Positions 1-7,060 of a DNA stretch of 10,175 nt are shown here, one piece after another. Made by a program: the position numbers and the translations under genes. The stretch's first letter is position 1; each line of letters opens with the position of its first letter. The DNA is taken from contig PKXB01000169.1 in NCBI GenBank assembly GCA_003133345.1, forward strand, positions 6,411 through 16,585, in the 5' to 3' direction. This DNA is from Hyphomicrobiales bacterium (GTDB taxonomy: Bacteria; Pseudomonadota; Alphaproteobacteria; Rhizobiales; Xanthobacteraceae). The notes under the pieces were generated by a model, which ran no database searches, was not told the origin of the DNA, and saw only the letters and a list, made by a program, of their open reading frames with translations.

Positions 1-306
1 GCGCAATATCTGCTGGCTCGTTATGCGTTCGACACGCTCGGCTACCGGCGCTACGAGTGGAAGTGCGACGCGTTCAACGCCGCTTCGCGCCGCGCGGCCC
101 TGTGCTACGGCTTCGTCTTTGAGGGCATCTTTCGTCAGCACTTGATCATCAAGGGCCACAACCGCGATACTGCCTGGTTTTCCATGCTCGACAGCGAATG
201 GCCGGCGCGCAAGGCGAACTTCGAGCGCTGGCTGGCGCCGGAAAACTTCACCGCCGACGGACGGCAAAAGCTCAGCTTGCGTGCGATGAACGGCGCAAAG
301 GAATGA
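1..306 (+). CDS. GNAT family N-acetyltransferase, C-terminal part (5' end outside window)
   Basis: The reading frame is open from base 1 to the TGA at 304-306, giving 101 residues with no start in view, so this is the 3' end of a gene that begins left of the window. The visible part matches the acetyl-CoA-binding C-terminal half of RimJ/RimL-like GNAT acetyltransferases: an aromatic/arginine stretch (YRRYEWKCDA), then the family's N-x-x-S-R-R-A-A-x-x-Y-G-F segment, EGIFRQH, and a D-T-A-W-F-S strand near residue 61. Proteins of this group transfer an acetyl group from acetyl-CoA to an amine, often a protein N-terminus or a small metabolite; the substrate cannot be read here. A 54-bp gap separates it from the next gene. 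I am confident of the family, not of the substrate. Confidence 0.85.
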   Translation, partial: AQYLLARYAFDTLGYRRYEWKCDAFNAASRRAALCYGFVFEGIFRQHLIIKGHNRDTAWFSMLDSEWPARKANFERWLAPENFTADGRQKLSLRAMNGAKE

Positions 307-347
307 GCTTTACCACCTGATTTTTCGGATAAGATCACGCTCAAATC

Positions 348-355
348 GAAGAGGG
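348..355 (+). promoter_or_regulatory. Shine-Dalgarno site of the denD-like gene
   Basis: The purine run GAAGAGGG lies 5 bases before the ATG at 361. It supports that start and independent translation initiation after the 54-bp gap. I see no convincing terminator or -35/-10 pair in 307-347. Confidence 0.6.
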
Positions 356-360
356 CGTAA

Positions 361-1344
361 ATGCATATCCTAATCACCGGCGCCGCGGGCATGATCGGCC
401 GCAAGCTCACCGCGCGGCTGGTCATCGACCGGGCGCTCGGCGACCAGCCGATAGAAAAATTGACATTGATCGACATTGTCGCGCCGGCGCGACCCGCGGG
501 CTTTTCCGATCACGTAAAAACCCGGGCCGCCGATCTCGCCGCCCCGGGCGTTGCGGCAAAAGCGATCTCGGAGCGGCCCGAAGTGATCTTCCACCTCGCC
601 GGCGTGGTGTCGGCCGAGGCGGAGACCGATTTCGACAAGGGCTACCGCGTCAATCTCGACGGCACCCGCGCGCTGCTGGAAGCGATCCGCGCCGCCGGCT
701 ACGGCTACCAGCCCAAGGTCGTGTTCACCTCGTCGATCGCGGTGTTCGGCGCGCCGTTCCCGGACGCCATCCCCGATGATTTCCATCTCACGCCGCTCAC
801 CTCATACGGTACGCAAAAGGCGATCTGCGAACTGCTGCTCGCCGACTACACAAGGCGCGGCATTCTGGAAGGCGTCGGCATCCGGCTGCCGTCGATCGTG
901 GTGCGGCCGGGCAAGCCGAACAAGGCGGCCTCCGGCTTCTTTTCCGGCATCATCCGCGAACCGCTGGCCGGTGAGGCCGCACTGCTGCCGGTGGCCGACA
1001 GCGTGCGGCATTGGCACGCCAGCCCGCGCTCGGCGGTCGGCTTTCTCCTGCATGCCGCCGGCCTGACGCGCGCGCAATTGGGCGACCGCATCAATCTCAC
1101 CATGCCGGGAGTGTGCTGCACGGTCGGCGAACAGATTGCGGCGCTGCGCCGCATCGCCGGCGACAAGGTCGCCGGGCGCATCAAGCGTGCACCGGACGAA
1201 CTGGTCGAACGCATTGTGGCCGGCTGGCCACGCCGCTTCGATGCGCGCCGCGGCCTCGCACTCGGCTTCCAGGTGGAAGCGACATTCGACGACATCATCC
1301 GCGTCCATATCGACGACGAGTTGGGAGGCCGGATCGCGTCCTGA
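361..1344 (+). CDS. denD: NAD-dependent epimerase/dehydratase-family protein, D-erythronate dehydrogenase-like (DenD)
   Basis: This 327-residue protein is an extended short-chain dehydrogenase. The N-terminal beta strand runs into a Rossmann glycine motif, GAAGMIG (G7, G10, G13), that binds NAD(P). The active site is visible as the T-S-S segment at 123-125 and the Y-x-x-x-K pair Y149/K153. The C-terminal half, with the RLPSIVVRPG and [10 protein letters not shown] segments, is like that of D-erythronate dehydrogenases, which oxidise D-erythronate (or related four-carbon sugar acids) at C2 to the 2-oxo acid. The start is backed by a good Shine-Dalgarno site. None of the usual erythronate pathway partners (OtnK kinase, OtnC aldolase, OtnI isomerase) is next to it, so the substrate is uncertain. 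Family assignment is firm; the DenD label is by overall resemblance. Confidence 0.78.
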   Translation: MHILITGAAGMIGRKLTARLVIDRALGDQPIEKLTLIDIVAPARPAGFSDHVKTRAADLAAPGVAAKAISERPEVIFHLAGVVSAEAETDFDKGYRVNLDGTRALLEAIRAAGYGYQPKVVFTSSIAVFGAPFPDAIPDDFHLTPLTSYGTQKAICELLLADYTRRGILEGVGIRLPSIVVRPGKPNKAASGFFSGIIREPLAGEAALLPVADSVRHWHASPRSAVGFLLHAAGLTRAQLGDRINLTMPGVCCTVGEQIAALRRIAGDKVAGRIKRAPDELVERIVAGWPRRFDARRGLALGFQVEATFDDIIRVHIDDELGGRIAS

Positions 1345-1384
1345 TGCGCTTGCGCCCCGCGCCCCAGGCCTTACATTACTCGCC

Positions 1385-2221
1385 ATGACCTACGTTGACG
1401 CCGCTGTCGCACCGCTGCGCAAGACCGGCCAGATCAAGATCCACGGCCCCGCCGCCTTCGAGGCCATGCGCAAGGCCGGCCAACTGGTGGCGCGATGCCT
1501 CGATATGCTCGTCGAGCATGTCCAGCCGGGCGTGCCGACCGAAAAAATCGACAGGCTGGTGCTGGAATACGCGCTCGATCACGGCGCGCTGCCGGCCACA
1601 CTGATGTATCGCGGCTACAAGAAATCGACCTGCACCTCGCTCAATCACGTAGTCTGCCACGGCATTCCCGGCGACAAGCCGCTTAAAGATGGCGACATCG
1701 TCAACATCGACGTGACGCTGATCCTCGACGGCTGGCACGGCGATTCCAGCCGCATGTATCCCATCGGCGAAATTCCGCGCCGCGCCGAACGGCTGATCGA
1801 GGTGACGCATGAGGCGATGATGCGCAGCATCGCCACCATCCGCCCCGGCTCGACCACCGGCGACATCGGCGCCGCGATCCAGAGCTACGTGGAAGCCCAG
1901 CACATGAGCGTGGTGCGCGACTTCTGCGGCCACGGCCTCGGCCGCCTGTTCCACGACGAGCCCAACATCGTCCATGTCGGGCGCGCGGGCGAAGGCATCG
2001 TGCTCAAGCCCGGGATGTTCTTCACCGTGGAGCCGATGATCAATATCGGCCGCCCGCATGTGAAGGTGCTGTCCGACGGCTGGACCGCGGTGACGCGTGA
2101 CCGCTCGCTGTCGGCCCAGTTCGAGCACACCGTGGGCGTCACCGACAAAGGCGTCGAAGTGTTCACCTTTTCCCCGGCCGGGCTGCACAAGCCGCCCTAC
2201 CATTTGCCGGCCAAAACGTAA
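1385..2221 (+). CDS. map: Type I methionine aminopeptidase
   Basis: The 278-residue protein removes the initiator methionine from nascent cytoplasmic proteins whose second residue is small. All five dinuclear-metal ligands of the pita-bread fold are present: D109 (NIDVT), D120 (HGDSSRMY), H183 (CGHGLG), E216 (VEPMI) and E247 (FEHTVG). The substrate-pocket histidines are also there, at H92 (VCHGIPG) and H190 (FHDEP). Spacing matches the E. coli enzyme with a shift of about 12-13 residues from a longer N-terminus; there is no N-terminal zinc-finger extension. The frame is open farther upstream, but that stretch overlaps denD in another frame and shows no family similarity, so I place the start at the ATG at 1385, just before the conserved domain. 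The Shine-Dalgarno site there is weak. It lies 40 bp after denD and 74 bp before radC. Confidence 0.95.
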   Translation: MTYVDAAVAPLRKTGQIKIHGPAAFEAMRKAGQLVARCLDMLVEHVQPGVPTEKIDRLVLEYALDHGALPATLMYRGYKKSTCTSLNHVVCHGIPGDKPLKDGDIVNIDVTLILDGWHGDSSRMYPIGEIPRRAERLIEVTHEAMMRSIATIRPGSTTGDIGAAIQSYVEAQHMSVVRDFCGHGLGRLFHDEPNIVHVGRAGEGIVLKPGMFFTVEPMINIGRPHVKVLSDGWTAVTRDRSLSAQFEHTVGVTDKGVEVFTFSPAGLHKPPYHLPAKT

Positions 2222-2295
2222 AACCTCCCTCGTCGATTGCATCCGCTTGCACTACAATCGCGCCTTCTGGGGCGACGCGGCGTGGGCGCGTATTC

Positions 2296-3030
2296 ATGGC
2301 GGACAAGCAAGGCAAGAGCGAGCGCAAGACCGGCGTTAAGGCCGGCCTGTCGGAGGCTCCGCCGCATTATCACGGCCACCGCGAACGGCTGCGCGGGCGC
2401 TTCCGCGAGGCCGGCGCCGAGGCGGTGAGCGACTACGAGCTGCTCGAACTGGTGCTGTTCCGCGCCATCCCGCAGCGCGACATCAAGCCACTCGCCAAAG
2501 AACTGATCGCCAAATTCGGCTCCTTCGCCGAAGTGGTGGCGGCGGCGCCGGCCCGGCTCGCCGAGGTCAAGGGCATGGGTGACGCCGCCATCACGGAGCT
2601 CAAGATCGTGCACGCCGCGGCCAGCCGGCTGGCGCGCGGCCTGGTGCAGAAGCGGCCGGTATTGTCATCCTGGTCGAGCGTGATCGATTACTGCCGCACC
2701 GCCATGGCCTATGCCGACAAAGAGCAGTTCCGCGTGCTGTTCCTCGACAAACGCAATCAGCTCATCGCCGACGAATTGCAGCAGGTCGGCACCGTCGATC
2801 ACACGCCGGTCTATCCGCGCGAGGTGGTCAAGCGCGCGCTCGAGCTATCGGCCACCGCGCTGATCCTGGTGCACAACCATCCGTCGGGCGATCCGACGCC
2901 GTCGCGCGCCGACATCCAGATGACGCAATCGATCATCGACGTGGCCAAGCCGCTGGGCATTTCCGTGCACGACCACATCATCGTCGGCAAGGAAGGCCAT
3001 GCCAGCTTCAAGGGATTGCGGTTGATCTAG
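2296..3030 (+). CDS. radC: RadC/YeeS family JAB (MPN+) domain protein
   Basis: This 244-residue protein has the standard RadC layout. A basic N-terminal segment is followed by a UPF0758 N-terminal helical region (about 26-80: [19 protein letters not shown]), a helix-hairpin-helix-like turn (VKGMGDA, 91-97), and a C-terminal JAB/MPN domain. The metal-binding JAMM motif is intact: H193-x-H195, the S-G-D turn, and D206 ([14 protein letters not shown]). The C-terminal segment (VHDHIIVG, 224-231) is typical. RadC was named as a DNA repair protein, but that role has been questioned and its true function is unsettled; the fold suggests a zinc metalloprotease or isopeptidase. Placement just after map, same strand, suggests co-transcription. 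There is no obvious Shine-Dalgarno site before the ATG. Confidence 0.93.
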   Translation: MADKQGKSERKTGVKAGLSEAPPHYHGHRERLRGRFREAGAEAVSDYELLELVLFRAIPQRDIKPLAKELIAKFGSFAEVVAAAPARLAEVKGMGDAAITELKIVHAAASRLARGLVQKRPVLSSWSSVIDYCRTAMAYADKEQFRVLFLDKRNQLIADELQQVGTVDHTPVYPREVVKRALELSATALILVHNHPSGDPTPSRADIQMTQSIIDVAKPLGISVHDHIIVGKEGHASFKGLRLI

Positions 3031-3102
3031 CGCATGATCCCGAAAAAGCATGTCCCGGACTTGATCCGGGATGGGCACCGGTTTTCGGAAAAGATCATGC
3101 GC
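3030..3102. repeat. Nested intergenic palindrome between convergent genes (possible bidirectional terminator)
   Basis: The outer arms are a perfect 10-bp inverted repeat, GCGCATGATC at 3030-3039 and GATCATGCGC at 3093-3102. A second pair, CCGAAAA (3040-3046) and TTTTCGG (3082-3088), continues the stem after a four-A bulge (3089-3092). Inside sits a separate perfect 7-bp hairpin, TCCCGGA (3053-3059) and TCCGGGA (3065-3071), with loop CTTGA. The element begins on the last base of the radC stop codon and ends 16 bp before the end of the opposing gene. Sequences with these outer arms are known to me as dispersed palindromic repeats in Rhizobiales genomes. It may end transcription from both sides, but there is no long terminal T-run, so that role is inferred. 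Confidence 0.75.
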
Positions 3103-3118
3103 AAGCAAAATGGCGCGC

Positions 3119-4252
3119 TCAGGCTGCCGCGGGCGCCAGACTTCGGCTGTCGAGTTCGATCATCCAGCGCGCGATCCGGGGCCAATAGTCGCGCAGGATC
3201 GCTCTTCCCATGAACACTCCGGCGTGGCCGCAAGGCGCCGTCGCCTTGCGAATGGCGCGCGCCGGGGTGCCGACCAGGCGCTCGGTCGCGAACAGCTGCG
3301 CCGGCGCGACCAACTCGTCGTCACGCGCCGCCAGCAGGAAAATCGGGGCGCGCATAGTCGCCAAGTCGATTGGCTCCCCCAAGGCGATAAATTGACCGGT
3401 CGCAATCTCGTTTCGTTTGTACAGCTTCTCGATCACCTCGAGGTAATAGGTTCCGGGCAGATCGACGGTCCACGCGTGCCAATCCCGAAATATCGCTTCC
3501 AGCGCGGCGAAGGCGGGCGAGCCGACCGGTTCCGGCGTCTGCAGCAACTGATGAATCTCGCGGGAGTCGAGCGTCTCCGATCCCCAGAACTTCAGCACCT
3601 TGTGACCAAGCACGCGGCCGTCGCCCAGCGTCACCAGTTCATGAAACAGCGCCAGAGGGCTGGCGTCGGCGAGCGCGGACAATGCGGATTGCCCGGCGGC
3701 AATATCGATCGGCGCGCCGGCCAGCACCAGTTTGCGCACCTTGGCGGGAAACCGCGCGGCATAGAGCAACGCAAGCCAGCCACCCTGACAAAGCCCGACC
3801 AGATCGACGCTACCGCCAAGCTGATCGACCAGCACGTTGAGGTCGGCGAGATAGTCGTCGATGCCTAAGAAACGCATCTCCATTGTCGCCGAACGCCAAT
3901 CGGTCACGAACAGCCGCCGCAGGCCGGCGTCGCGCAATGCCACGACCAGGCTGTGACCGGGCGCCAGATCGGCAACGGCCGCTCCATGCAACGCAAATGG
4001 CGCACACAGCAAAGTGGGGACGCCGTCCTTGACGGTGCTGAAATCGCGCAGTCGCACGCTCTTCAATTCGAGCGCGATCGTGTTCGGCGTGGCCCATTTC
4101 GGCTCGCGCGGCGCGGGGCCGTCCCCTTCGCCCATCGCGAGATTGACGAAACGCTTGGCCAGTAACCCGGCAAACTCGCTGGCTGAGGCTGCGGCAAACG
4201 CCGGCCACATGAATCCGAGACGCGGATCTTGCCGTCCCGTTGGCTCGTACAT
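3119..4252 (-). CDS. PhaC-family alpha/beta hydrolase (short PHA synthase-like protein)
   Basis: This 377-residue protein has the alpha/beta-hydrolase core of PHA synthases. The nucleophile box is G153-L-C155-Q-G-G, with cysteine in place of the serine of ordinary lipases; this is the form seen in class III/IV synthases. The rest of the triad can be placed at D311 or D312 (LLAARDD) and H343 (CGHAGVF). The C-to-D and D-to-H spacings (about 156 and 31) are close to class III PhaC, as is the overall length. Family-typical segments FVTDWRS (115-121) and DDYLADLN (132-139) are present. No PhaE or PhaR partner gene is in view. It follows phaC on the same strand with a 122-bp gap. It could be a true synthase, a PHA-related hydrolase or transferase, or a paralogue with another acyl substrate. 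Family is firm, activity is not. Confidence 0.78.
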   Translation of the reverse strand: MYEPTGRQDPRLGFMWPAFAAASASEFAGLLAKRFVNLAMGEGDGPAPREPKWATPNTIALELKSVRLRDFSTVKDGVPTLLCAPFALHGAAVADLAPGHSLVVALRDAGLRRLFVTDWRSATMEMRFLGIDDYLADLNVLVDQLGGSVDLVGLCQGGWLALLYAARFPAKVRKLVLAGAPIDIAAGQSALSALADASPLALFHELVTLGDGRVLGHKVLKFWGSETLDSREIHQLLQTPEPVGSPAFAALEAIFRDWHAWTVDLPGTYYLEVIEKLYKRNEIATGQFIALGEPIDLATMRAPIFLLAARDDELVAPAQLFATERLVGTPARAIRKATAPCGHAGVFMGRAILRDYWPRIARWMIELDSRSLAPAAA

Positions 4253-4280
4253 GCCGGAAAGTACGTCACAAAATCGACCG

Positions 4281-4309
4281 GGCCGCGTTGTTCTAGGTCA
4301 AACGCGGCC
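4281..4309. repeat. Inverted repeat in the phaC / phaC-like intergenic gap
   Basis: A perfect 9-bp inverted repeat, GGCCGCGTT (4281-4289) and AACGCGGCC (4301-4309), surrounds an 11-base spacer in the 122-bp gap (4253-4374). Read on the - strand it would form a GC-rich hairpin in the message about 65 bases after the phaC stop, followed by only a short T-run (ATTTTG), so it is at best a weak terminator. The spacer contains TTGACC on the - strand, which could be a -35 element for the downstream gene, but no good -10 lies at the right distance. The repeat could therefore also be an operator. The remainder of the gap is AT-richer and shows no gene. Confidence 0.45.
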
Positions 4310-4374
4310 GCAAATTGGTATTCGTATTGAAATTAAAAAGCTTCGCGGTATAGCCTATGTTGGCCGCCGCGAGC

Positions 4375-6231
4375 TCACTGCTGCAGCACATAGGTTCCGG
4401 GCGCATCAGCGAGCGGAACATGATCCGCCGCACCCATTGCGGGCGGATCGACCGGTTCGCCCGACCGTGCGGCGAGCCAGGCGACCCATTCCGGCCACCA
4501 GGAACCTTGCTTTTGCGGCGCTTGCGCCAGGAAGGCTTCCGGATCGACGTAGCGGTCATCCGCCTTTCTGGTCATCACCTGGAAGCCGTGACCATCATGG
4601 CCGGGCTCGGACACGATCCCGGCATTGTGGCCGCCGGTCGCTAGCAGATAGGTCACGTCGGTATCGGTCAAAAAATTGATCTTGTAGGAGGAGCGCCACG
4701 GCGCGACGTGATCGCGCACTGTGCCGACGTTAAAGATCGGAGCGCGAATATCCGCGAGCGCGATCGGCTTGTCGGCGACGAGATAGCGCCCCCCGGCGAG
4801 ATCATTGTTCAGGAACAGCCGCCGCAGATATTCCGAATGCATGCGATAGGGCATGCGGGTGGCGTCCGCATTCCACGCCATGAGGTCGATCATCGGCGCT
4901 CGCTCGCCCATCAAATAGTCGCGCACCACACGCGACCAGACCAGGTCGCTGGAGCCCAGCATCTGAAAGGCGCCCGCCATCTGCTTGGCGTCGAGGAAGC
5001 CTTGCTCCCACATCATGTCTTCGAGGAACGCCACCTGGCTCTCGTTGATGAAGAGCATCAGCTCGCCTGCCTCGGTGAAGTCGGTCTGCGCCGCCAGCAG
5101 CGTGATCGACTTCAGCCGATCGTCGCCGTCGCGCGCCATGGCCGCGGCGGCGATCGACAGCAGCGTGCCGCCCAGGCAATAGCCGACGGCGTGGACTTGT
5201 TGGTCCGGCACGATCGCGCGGACCGCGTCGAGCGCCGCCATGACGCCGAGCGTGCGATAGTCGTCGATGCCGAGATCGCGGTCCTCCGGGCTCGGGTTCT
5301 TCCATGAAATCATGAAAACCGTGAAGCCCTGCTCGGTCAGGTACTTCACCAGCGAGTTATGCGGAGACAGATCGAGGATGTAATATTTCATGATCCATGC
5401 CGGAACGATCAGCACGGGCTCCGGCCGGACCTTGCTGGTCGCGGGCGCGTATTGGATCAGCTCGATCAACCGATTGCGATAAATGACCTTGCCGGGGGTC
5501 GCCGCCACATCGCGCCCGATCACGAAATCCTCGGTGCCGACCGGCTTCTTTCCGCTGACGGCGCGCTCCCAATCTTCCGCCATATTGCGCAGGCCGCTCA
5601 CCAGGTTCATTCCGCCTTTGCTGACGGTATGCCGAAGCACCTCGGGATTGGTCGCCAGAAAATTCGAGGGCGAGATCATGTCGAGAATCTGGCGCGACAC
5701 GAACTCCGCCATCGCTTGATGGTGCTTGGTGACGCCGCGGATGCCGGTGGTCGCGTTGTGCCACCATTGCTGCTGCAGCAGGAAGGCCTGATACATGAAA
5801 TTGTACGGCGGTTTTTGCCAATCCGCGCCGGCGAAGCGGCGATCTTGCGGCAGCGGCTCGATGCAGCACGGCGTCTTGCCGCCCTCCAACGCGGAGCGGA
5901 ATGCATAGTTGGCGAAACGGGTCGTTTTCCGCATTGCCTTGTCGACGAGTTGCAGCCGTTTGCCGGGTGAAACGGCAAGATGAATCGCCCAATCGAAATA
6001 GGCCTTGCCGAGTGCCGCCGGCGACAAGCCAAACGTGAAACGCGCGATCGTGGCATGGAGCGAGCGATCGGTGATGTCGGCGAGGGCGGTCACCGCATAG
6101 GAATCGCGCCCATCGATCTCCTCGGTCGGAGCCATACCGCCAACTTTCGGAACGAGACGCAACGCCGCCTTTTCGGTGGCCGGCTTCACGTCAGCTGGCG
6201 CATCCGTCTGCATGGGGACCGTAATCGTCAT
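4375..6231 (-). CDS. phaC: Class I poly(3-hydroxyalkanoate) synthase
   Basis: This 618-residue cytoplasmic, granule-associated enzyme polymerises (R)-3-hydroxyacyl-CoA, mainly 3-hydroxybutyryl-CoA, into polyhydroxyalkanoate with release of CoA. The N-terminal PhaC_N region (about 105-280) includes the W-Q-K-P-P-Y-N segment at 138-144 and a hydrophobic, glutamine-rich stretch after it. The alpha/beta-hydrolase core follows, with catalytic C352 in GYCLGG (350-355), D507 (GTVRDHVAPW) and H535 (TGGHNAG). The 28-residue D-to-H spacing equals that of the Ralstonia/Cupriavidus enzyme. The MAWNADATRMP segment (451-461) and the C-terminal GSWWPEW are class I hallmarks. Length is slightly above the usual 560-600, owing to an N-terminal extension of low conservation. 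The start has an AGGTG Shine-Dalgarno site (6236-6240). No phaA, phaB or phasin gene is in view. Confidence 0.95.
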   Translation of the reverse strand: MTITVPMQTDAPADVKPATEKAALRLVPKVGGMAPTEEIDGRDSYAVTALADITDRSLHATIARFTFGLSPAALGKAYFDWAIHLAVSPGKRLQLVDKAMRKTTRFANYAFRSALEGGKTPCCIEPLPQDRRFAGADWQKPPYNFMYQAFLLQQQWWHNATTGIRGVTKHHQAMAEFVSRQILDMISPSNFLATNPEVLRHTVSKGGMNLVSGLRNMAEDWERAVSGKKPVGTEDFVIGRDVAATPGKVIYRNRLIELIQYAPATSKVRPEPVLIVPAWIMKYYILDLSPHNSLVKYLTEQGFTVFMISWKNPSPEDRDLGIDDYRTLGVMAALDAVRAIVPDQQVHAVGYCLGGTLLSIAAAAMARDGDDRLKSITLLAAQTDFTEAGELMLFINESQVAFLEDMMWEQGFLDAKQMAGAFQMLGSSDLVWSRVVRDYLMGERAPMIDLMAWNADATRMPYRMHSEYLRRLFLNNDLAGGRYLVADKPIALADIRAPIFNVGTVRDHVAPWRSSYKINFLTDTDVTYLLATGGHNAGIVSEPGHDGHGFQVMTRKADDRYVDPEAFLAQAPQKQGSWWPEWVAWLAARSGEPVDPPAMGAADHVPLADAPGTYVLQQ

Positions 6232-6281
6232 GACGCACCTATTCTTTAGGCTTCCATTCTTGCGGAACGGGCATTCAATTA

Positions 6282-6287
6282 TTAATA
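6282..6287 (-). promoter_or_regulatory. Candidate -10 element of the phaC promoter
   Basis: On the - strand the AT-rich patch reads TATTAA, four of six bases matching the sigma-70-type -10 consensus, and would place transcription start near 6275, giving a leader of about 43 bases before the phaC ATG. The patch stands out against GC-rich surroundings. No good -35 hexamer lies upstream, as expected for an activator-dependent promoter with the FNR-like box in its place. Confidence 0.4.
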
Positions 6288-6310
6288 TGTAGCCGATTTA
6301 TTGCGGCGCA

Positions 6311-6324
6311 ATGATTTGGATCAA
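6311..6324 (-). promoter_or_regulatory. FNR/FixK-type binding site upstream of phaC
   Basis: The - strand reads TTGAT-CCAA-ATCAT, nine of ten bases matching the FNR/FixK/Anr consensus TTGAT-N4-ATCAA. The centre (between 6317 and 6318) lies 42-43 bases upstream of the start predicted from the TATTAA -10, almost exactly the -41.5 spacing of class II CRP/FNR-type activation. This suggests that phaC transcription responds to low oxygen or to a FixK-type regulator. Base match and spacing are seen; regulation is inferred. Confidence 0.5.
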
Positions 6325-6347
6325 TCGGTAATATGATCCCGATTAAT
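6320..6347. repeat. Imperfect inverted repeat overlapping the FNR-like box
   Basis: ATCAATCGG (6320-6328) and CCGATTAAT (6339-6347) form arms matching at eight of nine positions around a 10-base spacer; the right part also contains the 8-bp palindrome GATTAATC (6341-6348). It lies between the end of the Inh-domain gene and the phaC promoter. It is AT-rich with no T-run, so it is more like an operator than a terminator, or it may be chance. Confidence 0.3.
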
Positions 6348-6367
6348 CAGTAGAAAACCGCTCCTGT

Positions 6368-7060
6368 TTACTGCCGCACCAACGAATACGGATTGGCAGC
6401 TTCCGGAACGCGGCGCCATGAATTCGCATCCGCTTCCTCGAAACGCCACGGGTTGCCGCGCGCCGGCGCCAGCATGAGCTCGTCGCGATCAATCTTCCAC
6501 TGCGCGAAATTCAAGCGCGCGATGGTGGGATCGCAACCGGGCTTGATTTTCACCGCCATGCCATCCTCCGTTGGGTCCGTCGCCAAAGTCAGCTGACATA
6601 GCGGCTTCCCACCGCGCACGATCGCCCAATCGCCGGCCACCTGTTCCGGCGGCTTCTGCGGCGGAGCGGCGGCGGCGGCATTCTGCAGGAACAGCACGCC
6701 GATGCCGGGCGTCGGCGCCTCGTAGATGCCGTCCTCCACCTCGCTGAATTCCACCAGCGACTTGCCCTGGGCGTCGAGCAGACGCAGCAGATCGTTTTCC
6801 GGAAAATTCCAGCCGGCGATATCGTTCACCAGCGGAAACAAAGTGCCGCAGTTCTTGTCAAACTCGGCCTTGAAACCGACCGGCACAGGATCGGGTTTTA
6901 ATGTGATGGTGCAAATCTTGTCGCGATCGGCGTTGGAGAATTCCCAGGTGCCGATCATGGCTTTGGCGGAATCGCCGAGCGTGGCCGGGGTTTGCGCCGA
7001 CGCCGGCGCGGCCACCATGACGGCAAGACCGATCAGAATGAGGCGGCGGCGTCCGATCAT
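6368..7060 (-). CDS. Exported protein with two AprI/Inh-type metalloprotease inhibitor domains
   Basis: The 230-residue product begins with a signal peptide: basic MIGRRR, a hydrophobic core, then an A-P-A-S-A cleavage site at about residue 22, so it is probably periplasmic. Two Inh-like beta-barrel domains follow, about 33-120 and 139-227. Each has a W-x-hydrophobic start (W39, W145), a cysteine pair 21 residues apart (C50/C71 and C155/C176) and a later tryptophan (W84, W188), which points to tandem duplication; an Ala/Pro-rich linker (128-138) joins them. Inh/AprI proteins bind secreted serralysin-type zinc proteases and protect the periplasm. No protease gene or type I exporter is in view, so the target is unknown and the double-domain form may do something else. 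The ATG overlaps the stop of the dehydrogenase gene by 4 bp (ATGA), implying translational coupling. Confidence 0.75.
   Translation of the reverse strand: MIGRRRLILIGLAVMVAAPASAQTPATLGDSAKAMIGTWEFSNADRDKICTITLKPDPVPVGFKAEFDKNCGTLFPLVNDIAGWNFPENDLLRLLDAQGKSLVEFSEVEDGIYEAPTPGIGVLFLQNAAAAAPPQKPPEQVAGDWAIVRGGKPLCQLTLATDPTEDGMAVKIKPGCDPTIARLNFAQWKIDRDELMLAPARGNPWRFEEADANSWRRVPEAANPYSLVRQ

Noticed and set aside
76..117. Possible frameshift or pseudogene state of the left-edge acetyltransferase
   Set aside because: The frame stays open to a normal stop and the C-terminal GNAT motifs are in order; it is cut only by the window edge.
1136..1384. N-terminal extension of the map reading frame into denD
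   Set aside because: The extra 83 residues overlap denD in another frame and are Ser/Arg/Ala-rich shadow sequence; the conserved aminopeptidase domain begins just after the ATG at 1385.
1376..2242. 288-codon open frame on the - strand opposite map
   Set aside because: It is antisense to the metal-ligand region of methionine aminopeptidase and has shadow-like composition.
2253..2258. TACAAT as a -10 element for radC
   Set aside because: The hexamer is good (5 of 6), but no acceptable -35 lies 16-18 bases upstream, so a promoter cannot be supported.
3071..3868. 265-codon + strand frame beginning inside the intergenic palindrome
   Set aside because: It runs antisense through the PhaC-like gene and shows no family features; the start falls in repeat sequence.
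4708..5970. Long open frames on the + strand opposite phaC (about 199 and 203 codons)
   Set aside because: They are rich in Arg, His and Asp without domain logic, lie antisense to the well-conserved catalytic region of phaC, and are what a high-GC codon bias produces on the opposite strand.
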